DNA of 9,965 bases. Source: CAYQUL01 sp964568925 (GTDB lineage: Bacteria > Patescibacteriota > Microgenomatia > UBA8517). Below, one piece after another: positions 1 to 5,318 of the stretch (the stretch's first letter is position 1; the number at the start of each line of letters is the position of its first letter). Made by a program: the position numbers and the translations under genes. Below the pieces are notes generated by a model. It had not been told where the DNA came from. It saw only the letters and a program-made list of their open reading frames with translations, and did not search any database. Location of the stretch: positions 1 through 9,965 of the forward strand of contig CAZMSJ010000028.1 in NCBI GenBank assembly GCA_964568925.1. Direction: 5' to 3'.

Positions 1-111
1 GAGTTTTTCTTGCAACTCAGTGACGAGTTCAGAAAGTTCAAGCACAGTAAGTGCTGATACTTCCTCAACTAGTTTAGCGACGTTTTTTGATACTGTTTTT
101 TCTTCTGCCAT
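1..111 (-). CDS. rplL: Ribosomal protein bL12 (L7/L12), N-terminal part, runs off the left edge
   Basis: The 37 visible codons encode an N-terminus beginning MAEEKTVSKNVAKLVEEV, followed by an LTVLELSELV segment. This matches the L7/L12 N-terminal dimerisation domain, which anchors the stalk to L10. The flexible hinge and the C-terminal factor-binding domain lie outside the window. The start is ATG at 111, preceded 7 nt upstream by an exceptionally complete Shine-Dalgarno sequence. The gene follows rplJ by 32 nt with no promoter or terminator between them, so it is the second gene of a rplJ-rplL operon, as in most bacteria. The identification rests on both the sequence and its position after rplJ. 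Confidence 0.93.
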   Translation of the reverse strand, partial: MAEEKTVSKNVAKLVEEVSALTVLELSELVTELQEKL

Positions 112-118
112 TGTTAGC

Positions 119-128
119 TCACCTCCTT
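119..128 (-). promoter_or_regulatory. Full-length Shine-Dalgarno site of rplL
   Basis: The minus strand reads AAGGAGGTGA, a ten-base complement to the usual 16S 3' end, ending 7 nt before the ATG. It is the strongest ribosome binding site in the window. A strong site fits the need for several L7/L12 copies per ribosome, while L10 is needed once. Confidence 0.85.
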
Positions 129-143
129 TAAATTACAAATAAT

Positions 144-698
144 TTATGCGTTTGATTGATCGACTTTCGCCTTCAACAAATACACCAATTTTTGTAAGTT
201 TCCTTGTAATGTCCCAACGATTCCGTACATTGGGGCTGCAACTGCACCAACAACCTGTGCATAAAGCACTTCTTTTGTTGGGAGTTTACTGATTTTTGTA
301 AGACCTGCGACATCTTGGTACACACCTTCTACTACTCCAGCTTTCCACTTTGGAAGCTCACTATCTTTCATGAATTTACCAAGTGCTTGAATTGGAGCAA
401 CTGCATCTTCTGTTCCCCAAACAAGTGCTGTTTGGTTAGACAAGACACTGTCAGTTAAAAGTTCTTCTGGAAGGTTAGCTGCTTTACCAGCAACTCGGAG
501 ATAGGTGTTTTTTGCAACGATAACATCAGCAGAAGCAGCTTTAAGAGCAGCCTTCAATGCTTGTTGCCCCTTCATGGTCATTCCTCCGTATTCCACAAAA
601 ACCAAAGATTTAGCTTCTCCCATTTTCTTTGAAAGAGAAGAAACAATCTCGACTTTGTGTGATTTGATGTCTGGTGTTGATTTCATAGTTGTATTCAA
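144..698 (-). CDS. rplJ: Ribosomal protein uL10
   Basis: This is the 50S stalk-base protein that binds 23S rRNA and carries L7/L12 dimers. The N-terminal half is typical of L10: KVEIVSSLSKKMGEAKSLVF near residues 15-34, then a YGGMTMKG turn corresponding to the Y/S-R-G-L-T motif, and an AKNTYLRVA segment matching the family's (V/A)KNTL. The C-terminal helix that binds L7/L12 follows. The start is uncertain. TTG at 698 has a GTGAGG Shine-Dalgarno sequence 8 nt upstream, while ATG at 686 (giving 180 residues) has none at a workable distance. I chose TTG for that reason. An L10-leader RNA and a terminator hairpin lie directly upstream, so expression is probably autoregulated by the L10-L7/L12 complex. 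Confidence 0.93.
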   Translation of the reverse strand: MNTTMKSTPDIKSHKVEIVSSLSKKMGEAKSLVFVEYGGMTMKGQQALKAALKAASADVIVAKNTYLRVAGKAANLPEELLTDSVLSNQTALVWGTEDAVAPIQALGKFMKDSELPKWKAGVVEGVYQDVAGLTKISKLPTKEVLYAQVVGAVAAPMYGIVGTLQGNLQKLVYLLKAKVDQSNA

Positions 699-699
699 T

Positions 700-721
700 A
701 AAAAAACCTCACGAAGTGAGG
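700..721 (-). terminator. Attenuator hairpin in the rplJ leader; its 3' arm is the rplJ Shine-Dalgarno
   Basis: The minus strand reads CCTCAC-TTC-GTGAGG followed by seven T, a standard intrinsic terminator. It sits inside the rplJ leader, between the L10-leader core and the start codon. The 3' arm GTGAGG is also the only Shine-Dalgarno-like sequence for rplJ, 8 nt before TTG 698. A formed hairpin would therefore stop transcription and would also hide the ribosome site. The hairpin and T-tract are seen directly; the regulatory role is inferred. Confidence 0.75.
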
Positions 722-727
722 CTCATA

Positions 728-793
728 AAGCACTTCTTAGTGCTTATTTTGTATCCTCGGGAGGACTTCTTGGTTTGCCTCCTGTCTTCGGTA
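728..793 (-). promoter_or_regulatory. L10 leader (ribosomal protein leader RNA)
   Basis: The leader begins at the predicted transcription start (about 793). It carries ACCGAAGACAGGAGG (795-780 region), a loop, then CCTCCCGAGGAT (764-753). This is the ACCG-AGACAG...CCGAGGU core with a GGAGG/CCUCC stem that I know from the L10 leader family upstream of rplJ. In that family the L10-L7/L12 complex binds a kink-turn-like internal loop. A second perfect hairpin, AAGCACT-AAGA-AGTGCTT, occupies 745-728, and the attenuator follows. Position, orientation and core sequence all agree. Recognition is from memory of the family; a covariance-model search would confirm it. Confidence 0.82.
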
Positions 794-798
794 AACGA

Positions 799-827
799 AT
801 AATACCAGGATTGAGCTTGTTTTACAA
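799..827 (-). promoter_or_regulatory. rplJ-rplL promoter
   Basis: The minus strand has -35 TTGTAA (827-822), a 17-nt spacer ending in TGG, and -10 TATTAT (804-799), so it is also an extended -10 promoter. The predicted start near 793 coincides with the first base of the L10-leader core, which supports both calls. Confidence 0.75.
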
Positions 828-853
828 GTAGGGAGGTGTTCTCTGCCCCTAAA

Positions 854-882
854 TTGATAAAAGTGGGTATTTTTGCTACAAT
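854..882 (+). promoter_or_regulatory. Promoter of the 920-1528 gene
   Basis: TTGATA (854-859), 17-nt spacer, TACAAT (877-882). The predicted start near 889 leaves a leader of about 30 nt before the start codon. It is divergent from the rplJ promoter, with only 26 bp between the two -35 boxes. Confidence 0.75.
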
Positions 883-919
883 AACAAGCCGAATTACTAC
901 AAGACATAAGGAGTCATTT

Positions 920-1528
920 GTGGCTAATAAGTACAAGAATTCAACACAACTTCGCTTATTGATCAGTTTGGGAGGAGAGCCTGTTACTGGTTCTCTGCCA
1001 GAAAAGAAGTATCGCGCAGCCTTAATTCGAGTTTTTGAGTCGAATACTCAGTATCACCCGGTCCGTAAATTGCTTCGTCCGTTGGGGGGAACATTTGCAG
1101 ACAACCGTGTTTTTCGTGAAGGGAGTATCCTTCGGACATTGGAAGAGGCATATTTGAATCACAACGTGGGGCCACTAAATGCCCTTTGTGATGTGTTTCA
1201 TGCCAATACCTTGATTCACCTGGTACCACTGCTTGAAACGGCAGCAGATCGTGACCATGCTGGACTCTTAATTCGGATGATCAAGGCGAAAAACCGGATG
1301 TTGCGATTTGCTCTCTTAGATGAGGTATATGCTCATTATTTAAGTGATCTTGGGTATCCGTTGTCTGTCACTGATCGTACTTACGATGAATCTGAACAAA
1401 GCCACCGGGTGACCGTTCAATCTCGTACGATATTGTTCCATCAAGCGATGATAACTAATGTTACCTATCGCCCAGTACGTGCACCACTCATGGCTGATTT
1501 GGGCCTTTTAGCCCCACACAAGACATAG
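920..1528 (+). CDS. Protein of unknown function inserted between rplA and rplJ
   Basis: I do not recognise this 202-residue protein. It is soluble in appearance, with no signal peptide or membrane segment, rich in Arg, Leu and His, and apparently mostly helical. The segment around VRKLLRPLGGTFADNRVFRE (residues about 50-70) and the AADRDHAGLLIRMIKAKNRM segment stand out as conserved-looking. The start is GTG at 920, chosen because AAGGAG lies 6 nt upstream and the promoter's predicted start is near 889; an in-frame GTG at 836 lies upstream of that promoter. It is a single-gene unit with its own promoter and terminator, and it runs against the surrounding ribosomal genes. Being real is well supported; function is unknown. 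Confidence 0.8.
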   Translation: MANKYKNSTQLRLLISLGGEPVTGSLPEKKYRAALIRVFESNTQYHPVRKLLRPLGGTFADNRVFREGSILRTLEEAYLNHNVGPLNALCDVFHANTLIHLVPLLETAADRDHAGLLIRMIKAKNRMLRFALLDEVYAHYLSDLGYPLSVTDRTYDESEQSHRVTVQSRTILFHQAMITNVTYRPVRAPLMADLGLLAPHKT

Positions 1529-1556
1529 GTTGAGAGTTTAAAAGAAAAAAGTAAAT

Positions 1557-1586
1557 ACCGGGGAGAACACCTCCCTGGTTCTTTTG
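1557..1586. terminator. Probable bidirectional terminator between the 920-1528 gene and rplA
   Basis: ACCGGGGAG and CTCCCTGGT form a 9-bp stem (one G-U pair) around a 5-nt loop. On the plus strand it is followed by TCTTTTG. On the minus strand it is followed by ATTTACTTTTTTC. The two genes converge here (stops at 1528 and 1595), so one hairpin can serve both. Confidence 0.75.
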
Positions 1587-1594
1587 TGGGGAAA

Positions 1595-2227
1595 TTAAGC
1601 TGCTTGGAGCTTGACTGATGGACCCATTGAAGAAGTCAAATATGCTTTGATGATAATCTTTGGATTAATTGCGGCAACAACTGCAGCCAAGTTTTCAGCA
1701 AGTTTCTCACTGTCCATACTCACCTTGCCCAAGGCAACGTGGATAACAGGAGCTTTCTTTTCAGTCTTTACTGAAATCGTATCAGTTGAGAACTTATCGA
1801 TTGCTGAAGCTTCTTTCACAAGAGTTCCATTCTTTGGGTTTGGCATGAGACCACGTGGACCCAAGAGCTTTGCAAACTTCACGAGCTTTGGCATTGTTTC
1901 TGGTGTGGCTAAAATGACATCAAACGTGACTTTCCCCGCTTCCAACTCACTAATTACTTCAGGAGTGACTAACACTACCTTCTTGGTCTTCCCTGTTGAA
2001 TGTGGAAGAGCAACTTGTACATTCAATGTTTCTCGTCGAATAACTGCGTGAAACTCAATACTTGCATCAAACTTTGCATATGAAGTTTCTTTAACCAAAG
2101 CAATTGCATCAGTTGCATTGTAGACTCGTGAAGAATCAACTTTAGCTTTAACAGCTTTGTATTGCTTTCCACGATGACCAAGAGTGTTCTTCTTTGGTGT
2201 AGCTAGTGTGTTTTTTGTGTTTTCCAT
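1595..2227 (-). CDS. rplA: Ribosomal protein uL1
   Basis: L1 binds the mobile L1 stalk of 23S rRNA near the E site and commonly represses its own operon. Diagnostic motifs are LGPRGLMPNPKNGTL (about residues 122-136), FDVILATPE before it, and the SSMGPSVKL ending. The protein has 210 residues, against about 230 in most bacteria. The loss maps to domain II: between the VVLV strand and FDVI there are about 14 residues, where E. coli has about 32. The N-terminus carries an extra Lys/Thr-rich tail of about 15 residues. Its ATG lies 5 nt after the rplK stop with no clear Shine-Dalgarno, so translation is probably coupled to rplK. Confidence 0.96.
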   Translation of the reverse strand: MENTKNTLATPKKNTLGHRGKQYKAVKAKVDSSRVYNATDAIALVKETSYAKFDASIEFHAVIRRETLNVQVALPHSTGKTKKVVLVTPEVISELEAGKVTFDVILATPETMPKLVKFAKLLGPRGLMPNPKNGTLVKEASAIDKFSTDTISVKTEKKAPVIHVALGKVSMDSEKLAENLAAVVAAINPKIIIKAYLTSSMGPSVKLQAA

Positions 2228-2232
2228 ATAAA

Positions 2233-2658
2233 TTACATTTCAACTTTAACGCCCATTGATCGAGCGGTACCTGCAACAACTTTCATTGCTGCTTCGATGT
2301 TTGTGGTGTTTAAATCCTTCATTTTCTCTGTAGCAACTTCTTCAAGCTGTTGTCGGTTCATGGTTGCAACGATAGATCGTGGTGTTGCACCAGATCCTTT
2401 GGCAATTCCAAGCTTCTTTTTAATGAGTTCAGAAACAGGAGCGAGTTTGAGCTCGAAAGTGAAGGTTCTATCTTCAAAGATAGTAATAACAGCAGGAACG
2501 ACATTGCCTCTCATTGAACTTGTTCGATCGTTATATTCCTTAACGAAGTCCATGATAGCAACTCCATGTTGACCCAAAAGAGGTCCAAGTGGAGGTGCAG
2601 GAGTAGCTGCGCCTGCTTGCAGGTTAACTTTAACTGTTGTTTTGATTTTCTTTGCCAT
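2233..2658 (-). CDS. rplK: Ribosomal protein uL11
   Basis: L11 binds the GTPase-associated region of 23S rRNA. At 141 residues it has the usual length. The N-terminal domain shows the hallmark APPLGPLLGQHGVAIMDFVK with the proline-rich switch region, and the C-terminal RNA-binding domain shows KKKLGIAKGSGATP and ends GTARSMGVKVEM. The start is ATG at 2658, with the canonical MAKKI opening. No Shine-Dalgarno is visible in the AT-rich stretch before it. It heads a two-gene rplK-rplA operon with its own promoter, although in most bacteria it would directly follow nusG; here nusG is about 3.9 kb upstream. Confidence 0.97.
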   Translation of the reverse strand: MAKKIKTTVKVNLQAGAATPAPPLGPLLGQHGVAIMDFVKEYNDRTSSMRGNVVPAVITIFEDRTFTFELKLAPVSELIKKKLGIAKGSGATPRSIVATMNRQQLEEVATEKMKDLNTTNIEAAMKVVAGTARSMGVKVEM

Positions 2659-2767
2659 TTTAATAATGAAAATAGGTTTGTGTCTGTTCTAGTTACAAAG
2701 AGGTCGCAGAGGCTTGAAGTCAAGTGTGCGATACAATCTTTGTATCTCCCTCAAAGTGAATCGAGGT
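2659..2767 (-). promoter_or_regulatory. rplK-rplA leader, possibly structured
   Basis: The predicted transcript has about 109 nt before the rplK ATG, much longer than the roughly 30-nt leaders nearby. It contains a perfect 7-bp hairpin, GATACAA-AGA-TTGTATC (2746-2730), and a CCTC/GAGG pairing just upstream. L1 represses the rplK-rplA operon in several bacteria by binding the leader, so this is the place to look for such a site. I could not match a defined L1-binding motif by eye. Confidence 0.4.
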
Positions 2768-2773
2768 ACGGCT

Positions 2774-2802
2774 AGTATAGCGCAGTATGAGGCTATTTGC
2801 AA
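2774..2802 (-). promoter_or_regulatory. rplK-rplA promoter
   Basis: The minus strand reads TTGCAA (2802-2797), 17-nt spacer, TATACT (2779-2774). It lies immediately after the terminator of the preceding membrane-protein gene, so the ribosomal operon is transcribed independently of the upstream cluster. Confidence 0.75.
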
Positions 2803-2819
2803 AGATCTAAAAACGAAGC

Positions 2820-2849
2820 AAAAAAAAGGCCGCCCGGGAAGGGGCGACC
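2820..2849 (-). terminator. Terminator of membrane paralogue 1
   Basis: The minus strand forms GGTCGCCC/GGGCGGCC (8 bp, one G-U pair) around a 6-nt loop, followed by eight T. It starts about 10 nt after the stop codon. Confidence 0.85.
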
Positions 2850-2858
2850 AGGTGACAA

Positions 2859-3572
2859 CTAACTAGGTTCATAAATCGTACAGAGTGACCACTCAATTGC
2901 CTTTGCCTTGTACCAAGGATAGTAGGCAACATGCACTTTTTGATCTGTCGTGATGTATTCGATCTTTGTTTCCTTCCCAATTGTTGCCTTATAGACAACT
3001 TTAAGGATTTGGAAAATACCAAATAATACGATGCTTCCGGCCAAACCGACATCTGTTGCAAGGCCAAATAAAACCATGGTACTAACTACTAGTTGGAAAA
3101 ATAATGGCCAGGTCGACAAGGGCGAGAATATCGGGACTCTCAAGATTACATACAAAAAAACGTTCATACTGATGACAACTACCGTTCCGACTATGATCGG
3201 CCCCGGGATACTTATCACCCCTAACTCCACATTGTCTTTAAGGAATGAGTCAAACCATTCCATCGCCTTTGATTTTTGAAAGATCTTCGGCAAAATCGCC
3301 AGAAAAAGGATCAACAACAAGAAGGCAGGTGTCGCCCACCAATCACTTGATTGAGCCCTAATGTCTCGTACCGTCAATGCCGTCACAGAAATTATCACGA
3401 GCGGAACTGAGACTATTACGGCCAATACTGCCAGCAAAAGTAACAGATTTTTTAATACAGCCGAACGGACGTCACAACTAGTGAGGACTGCGTTTTCCGG
3501 CAGAAAATCGGCTCCGAGTCTTTTCATCAAACCACTCAATTTTCCCTTGTTGTAGCTTCGAATATTAGACAT
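2859..3572 (-). CDS. Four-TM protein of an unrecognised tandem family, paralogue 1
   Basis: This 237-residue protein belongs to the family of four tandem copies described in this window; I do not recognise the family. It has a basic N-terminal region with the ENAVLTSC motif (Cys33), hydrophobic segments at about 40-66, 79-97, 124-145 and 156-194 (the last long enough for two helices), then a KATIGKE turn. A short polar domain follows, with two likely beta strands and PWYKAKAIEWSLC (219-231, conserved Cys231). With an even number of membrane passes both Cys would face the same side, probably the cytoplasm. The start is ATG at 3572, with AGAGGAG 5 nt upstream. It is monocistronic, with its own promoter and terminator. 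No function can be assigned. Confidence 0.85.
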   Translation of the reverse strand: MSNIRSYNKGKLSGLMKRLGADFLPENAVLTSCDVRSAVLKNLLLLLAVLAVIVSVPLVIISVTALTVRDIRAQSSDWWATPAFLLLILFLAILPKIFQKSKAMEWFDSFLKDNVELGVISIPGPIIVGTVVVISMNVFLYVILRVPIFSPLSTWPLFFQLVVSTMVLFGLATDVGLAGSIVLFGIFQILKVVYKATIGKETKIEYITTDQKVHVAYYPWYKAKAIEWSLCTIYEPS

Positions 3573-3609
3573 TCGTTCTCCTCTTCTTATTCAAGGTAAT
3601 GAGGTGAGT

Positions 3610-3638
3610 ATTGTATCTTATAATAGGTATTCAGTCAA
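3610..3638 (-). promoter_or_regulatory. Promoter of membrane paralogue 1
   Basis: TTGACT (3638-3633), 17-nt spacer, TACAAT (3615-3610) on the minus strand. The leader is about 31 nt. The -35 box starts 9 nt past the T-tract of the previous gene's terminator. Confidence 0.8.
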
Positions 3639-3646
3639 GATTTCCA

Positions 3647-3675
3647 CAAAAAATACCGCCTCAAAAAAGAGGCGG
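3647..3675 (-). terminator. Terminator of membrane paralogue 2
   Basis: CCGCCTC and GAGGCGG form a perfect 7-bp stem around six T, followed by TATTTTTTG on the minus strand. It begins 9 nt after the stop codon. Confidence 0.88.
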
Positions 3676-3684
3676 CAAGCGAAA

Positions 3685-4395
3685 CTAGTTCGCGAAAACA
3701 GTACACAGGTGCATTTTGATCGCAAGCCACTTATAGAATGGGTAGGTTTTTTCAACCGTGTCCCCACCTGGCACAACTATCTTGATCTTTTTTGGGACCC
3801 CAAGCGTGTGCTTGTATGTAAAGGTGATAACTTTCACTGGAATTCCAATTGAAAGTATTAGAACAAGCGCTGTCGCGAGTGTTAAGCCGGCAGCGGCCAT
3901 AATTCTTAACACCATGTCGAGGATCGGTGGAAGTGGGATATCTGTTACATCAAGATGAATATACAGATACGAATACCCGATCAAAAGAACGATCCCCAGC
4001 ATCATACCGAGACCTAGAACTGACATTCGCCTGGATAGTACTCGTATTTCCCAGCTTGCCCAGGAAACAAGTAAATCCATTACCGGTGAATTTAGCAGGT
4101 AAAAAAACAAGGAAACAACAAAGATAGCCCCAATGGTGGCGGCTCGACTATTGTTTATATTCAGAACGATAGACCCATATATTACCGCTAGCGAGAAGAA
4201 ACCTATGATTATGAACGCCAAGGCCGATAACCCCATAAACAAGGGATAGATGAGCTTCATCAAGCCTCGTTCTCCAATCTCGCAACTGCTAATGATCCCA
4301 CTTGGCATATCATCGCCAATAATCTTCTGTAGCAGCCAGTTCATCGTGCTTTTTGATTTTGCTCGAATTGAATTAGACGTAGCTTCAAAAGACAA
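3685..4395 (-). CDS. Four-TM protein of the tandem family, paralogue 2
   Basis: It encodes 236 residues, aligned almost end to end with paralogue 1: Cys38 in PSGIISSC, membrane segments at about 47-77, 86-102, 124-146 and 158-190, a HTLG turn, then strands and PFYKWLAIKMHLC (219-231). The two C-terminal motif positions are identical to those in paralogue 1. The N-terminal NWLLQKIIGDDM region may form an amphipathic helix. The start is TTG at 4395, with AGGAGG 7 nt upstream. An in-frame ATG at 4443 overlaps the promoter's -10 region and would lie upstream of the transcription start, so it is rejected. Function is unknown. Confidence 0.85.
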   Translation of the reverse strand: MSFEATSNSIRAKSKSTMNWLLQKIIGDDMPSGIISSCEIGERGLMKLIYPLFMGLSALAFIIIGFFSLAVIYGSIVLNINNSRAATIGAIFVVSLFFYLLNSPVMDLLVSWASWEIRVLSRRMSVLGLGMMLGIVLLIGYSYLYIHLDVTDIPLPPILDMVLRIMAAAGLTLATALVLILSIGIPVKVITFTYKHTLGVPKKIKIVVPGGDTVEKTYPFYKWLAIKMHLCTVFAN

Positions 4396-4431
4396 GGTAT
4401 TACCTCCTAAAATAGACGAAACCGACTCTGA

Positions 4432-4460
4432 ATTATATCTCATAACAAGCTTTTTGTCGA
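4432..4460 (-). promoter_or_regulatory. Promoter of membrane paralogue 2
   Basis: TCGACA (4460-4455), 17-nt spacer, consensus TATAAT (4437-4432) on the minus strand. The leader before TTG 4395 is about 30 nt. Confidence 0.8.
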
Positions 4461-4494
4461 GAAACAGGTGGCCACAAAATAAGCCACCTGTTTC
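4461..4494. repeat. 12-bp perfect inverted repeat between terminator and promoter
   Basis: GAAACAGGTGGC (4461-4472) and GCCACCTGTTTC (4483-4494) are perfect inverted copies separated by 10 nt. The right copy also forms the loop and one arm of the paralogue 3 terminator, so the two hairpins exclude each other. The left copy directly touches the -35 box of the paralogue 2 promoter. Confidence 0.85.
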
Positions 4495-4502
4495 CAGGTG
4501 GC
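4474..4502 (-). terminator. Terminator of membrane paralogue 3
   Basis: The minus strand reads GCCACCTG-GAAA-CAGGTGGC, a perfect 8-bp stem with a GAAA tetraloop, followed by TTATTTTG. It begins 19 nt after the stop codon. The T-tract is less perfect than at the other copies. Confidence 0.8.
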
Positions 4503-4521
4503 GTAAACTTCTTACTCAAAC

Positions 4522-5196
4522 TTACTTTCGAAAGTCGTATATCTTGCAGATCTTGAGCTTAATTGCCCAAGCCATGTACTTCGGGACGGATAATGCAATC
4601 GTTTTTCCATCGATGTACACATGTACTGCTTCCTGTTGACCGATTGTGGCGAGAAAGATTTCTTTCGTGATACGGTAGAACCCGTAGAACAGAATGTATA
4701 GCCCGATACACATCAGAATAGCCACCATCGAGATTCCAATTCCCATACTTGGCAAAAACAAGGTTTTTGTCTCGATTACATCACGGACATATATCACGGA
4801 TGTCACAACACAGATTGAGAAAAGGGCAATTGCTGCCCAGGAAATAAAGTGTCCTCCAAGCCAAAACCCTCGATTAAATACCTTTGACACCAGCTTCCGG
4901 AACGCAACGGTGATTTTGTGTTCATAAAAGGCCGCAAACAACACGAAAAAGATAACTGTTCCAAGAAAGGTGTAACGGGAACCCAAGAGATTTTGGATAA
5001 CGCTGAGATAGAAAAATTCGGCAAAAATCAGCAACCAAAAGAAAATAACGCCAACATGTGACCAGAGCCACTTAATTTCTTGAGATTTCAAATCACACGA
5101 GGTGATAATCCCGTCGCTGGGGATTACCTTTCCCAGCAAAAAGCGCCAAAAACGATTCATTTTTGAACCAGGAATCGGTTCGATGACTTGTTTCAT
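4522..5196 (-). CDS. Four-TM protein of the tandem family, paralogue 3
   Basis: This 224-residue member has a basic, Trp-containing N-terminal segment (MNRFWRFLLGKVI), then SDGIITSC (Cys34) and hydrophobic segments at about 47-68, 76-91, 118-137 and 150-173. An LATIGQ turn follows, then a strand pair (VHVYIDGKTIALSV) and PKYMAWAIKLKIC (205-217). It is the most divergent at the aromatic position of the C-terminal motif (Lys instead of Trp or Phe) and has a basic tail. The start is ATG at 5196, with AAGGAG 7 nt upstream. It has its own promoter and terminator. No enzyme or transporter signature is visible. Confidence 0.85.
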   Translation of the reverse strand: MKQVIEPIPGSKMNRFWRFLLGKVIPSDGIITSCDLKSQEIKWLWSHVGVIFFWLLIFAEFFYLSVIQNLLGSRYTFLGTVIFFVLFAAFYEHKITVAFRKLVSKVFNRGFWLGGHFISWAAIALFSICVVTSVIYVRDVIETKTLFLPSMGIGISMVAILMCIGLYILFYGFYRITKEIFLATIGQQEAVHVYIDGKTIALSVPKYMAWAIKLKICKIYDFRK

Positions 5197-5224
5197 TGAA
5201 ACACTCCTTAATTATCAAAAATAA

Positions 5225-5242
5225 CCTGTAATAGTATACAGG
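5225..5242. promoter_or_regulatory. Palindrome over the paralogue 3 -10 box, possible operator
   Basis: CCTGTA (5225-5230) and TACAGG (5237-5242) are perfect inverted half-sites separated by 6 nt. They cover the -10 box and the predicted start of transcription. This is a typical operator position, but no regulator is identified. Confidence 0.35.
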
Positions 5243-5260
5243 AAGGCTGTTTTTTGTCAA
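5233..5260 (-). promoter_or_regulatory. Promoter of membrane paralogue 3
   Basis: Consensus TTGACA (5260-5255), 16-nt spacer, TATACT (5238-5233) on the minus strand. The leader is about 30 nt. Confidence 0.82.
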
Positions 5261-5270
5261 AAATCACCAC

Positions 5271-5307
5271 AAAAAATGAGCCTCTTTCCGTGTTGAGAAA
5301 GAGGCTC
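5271..5307 (-). terminator. Terminator of membrane paralogue 4
   Basis: GAGCCTCTTTC and GAAAGAGGCTC form a perfect 11-bp stem around an 8-nt loop, followed by ATTTTTTG on the minus strand. It is the longest stem in the cluster. Confidence 0.9.
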
Positions 5308-5318
5308 GATATTCTTAC

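Noticed and set aside
836..919. Upstream extension of the 920-1528 protein to the in-frame GTG at 836
   Set aside because: It would place the start upstream of a good promoter (854-882), and GTG 920 has AAGGAG at ideal distance.
831..1575. 13-base inverted match, 831-843 against 1563-1575, flanking the 920-1528 gene
   Set aside because: It looks like a mobile-element terminal repeat, but one arm is part of a terminator stem. A 13-base match is expected about once by chance in a 10-kb window on both strands. No transposase is present.
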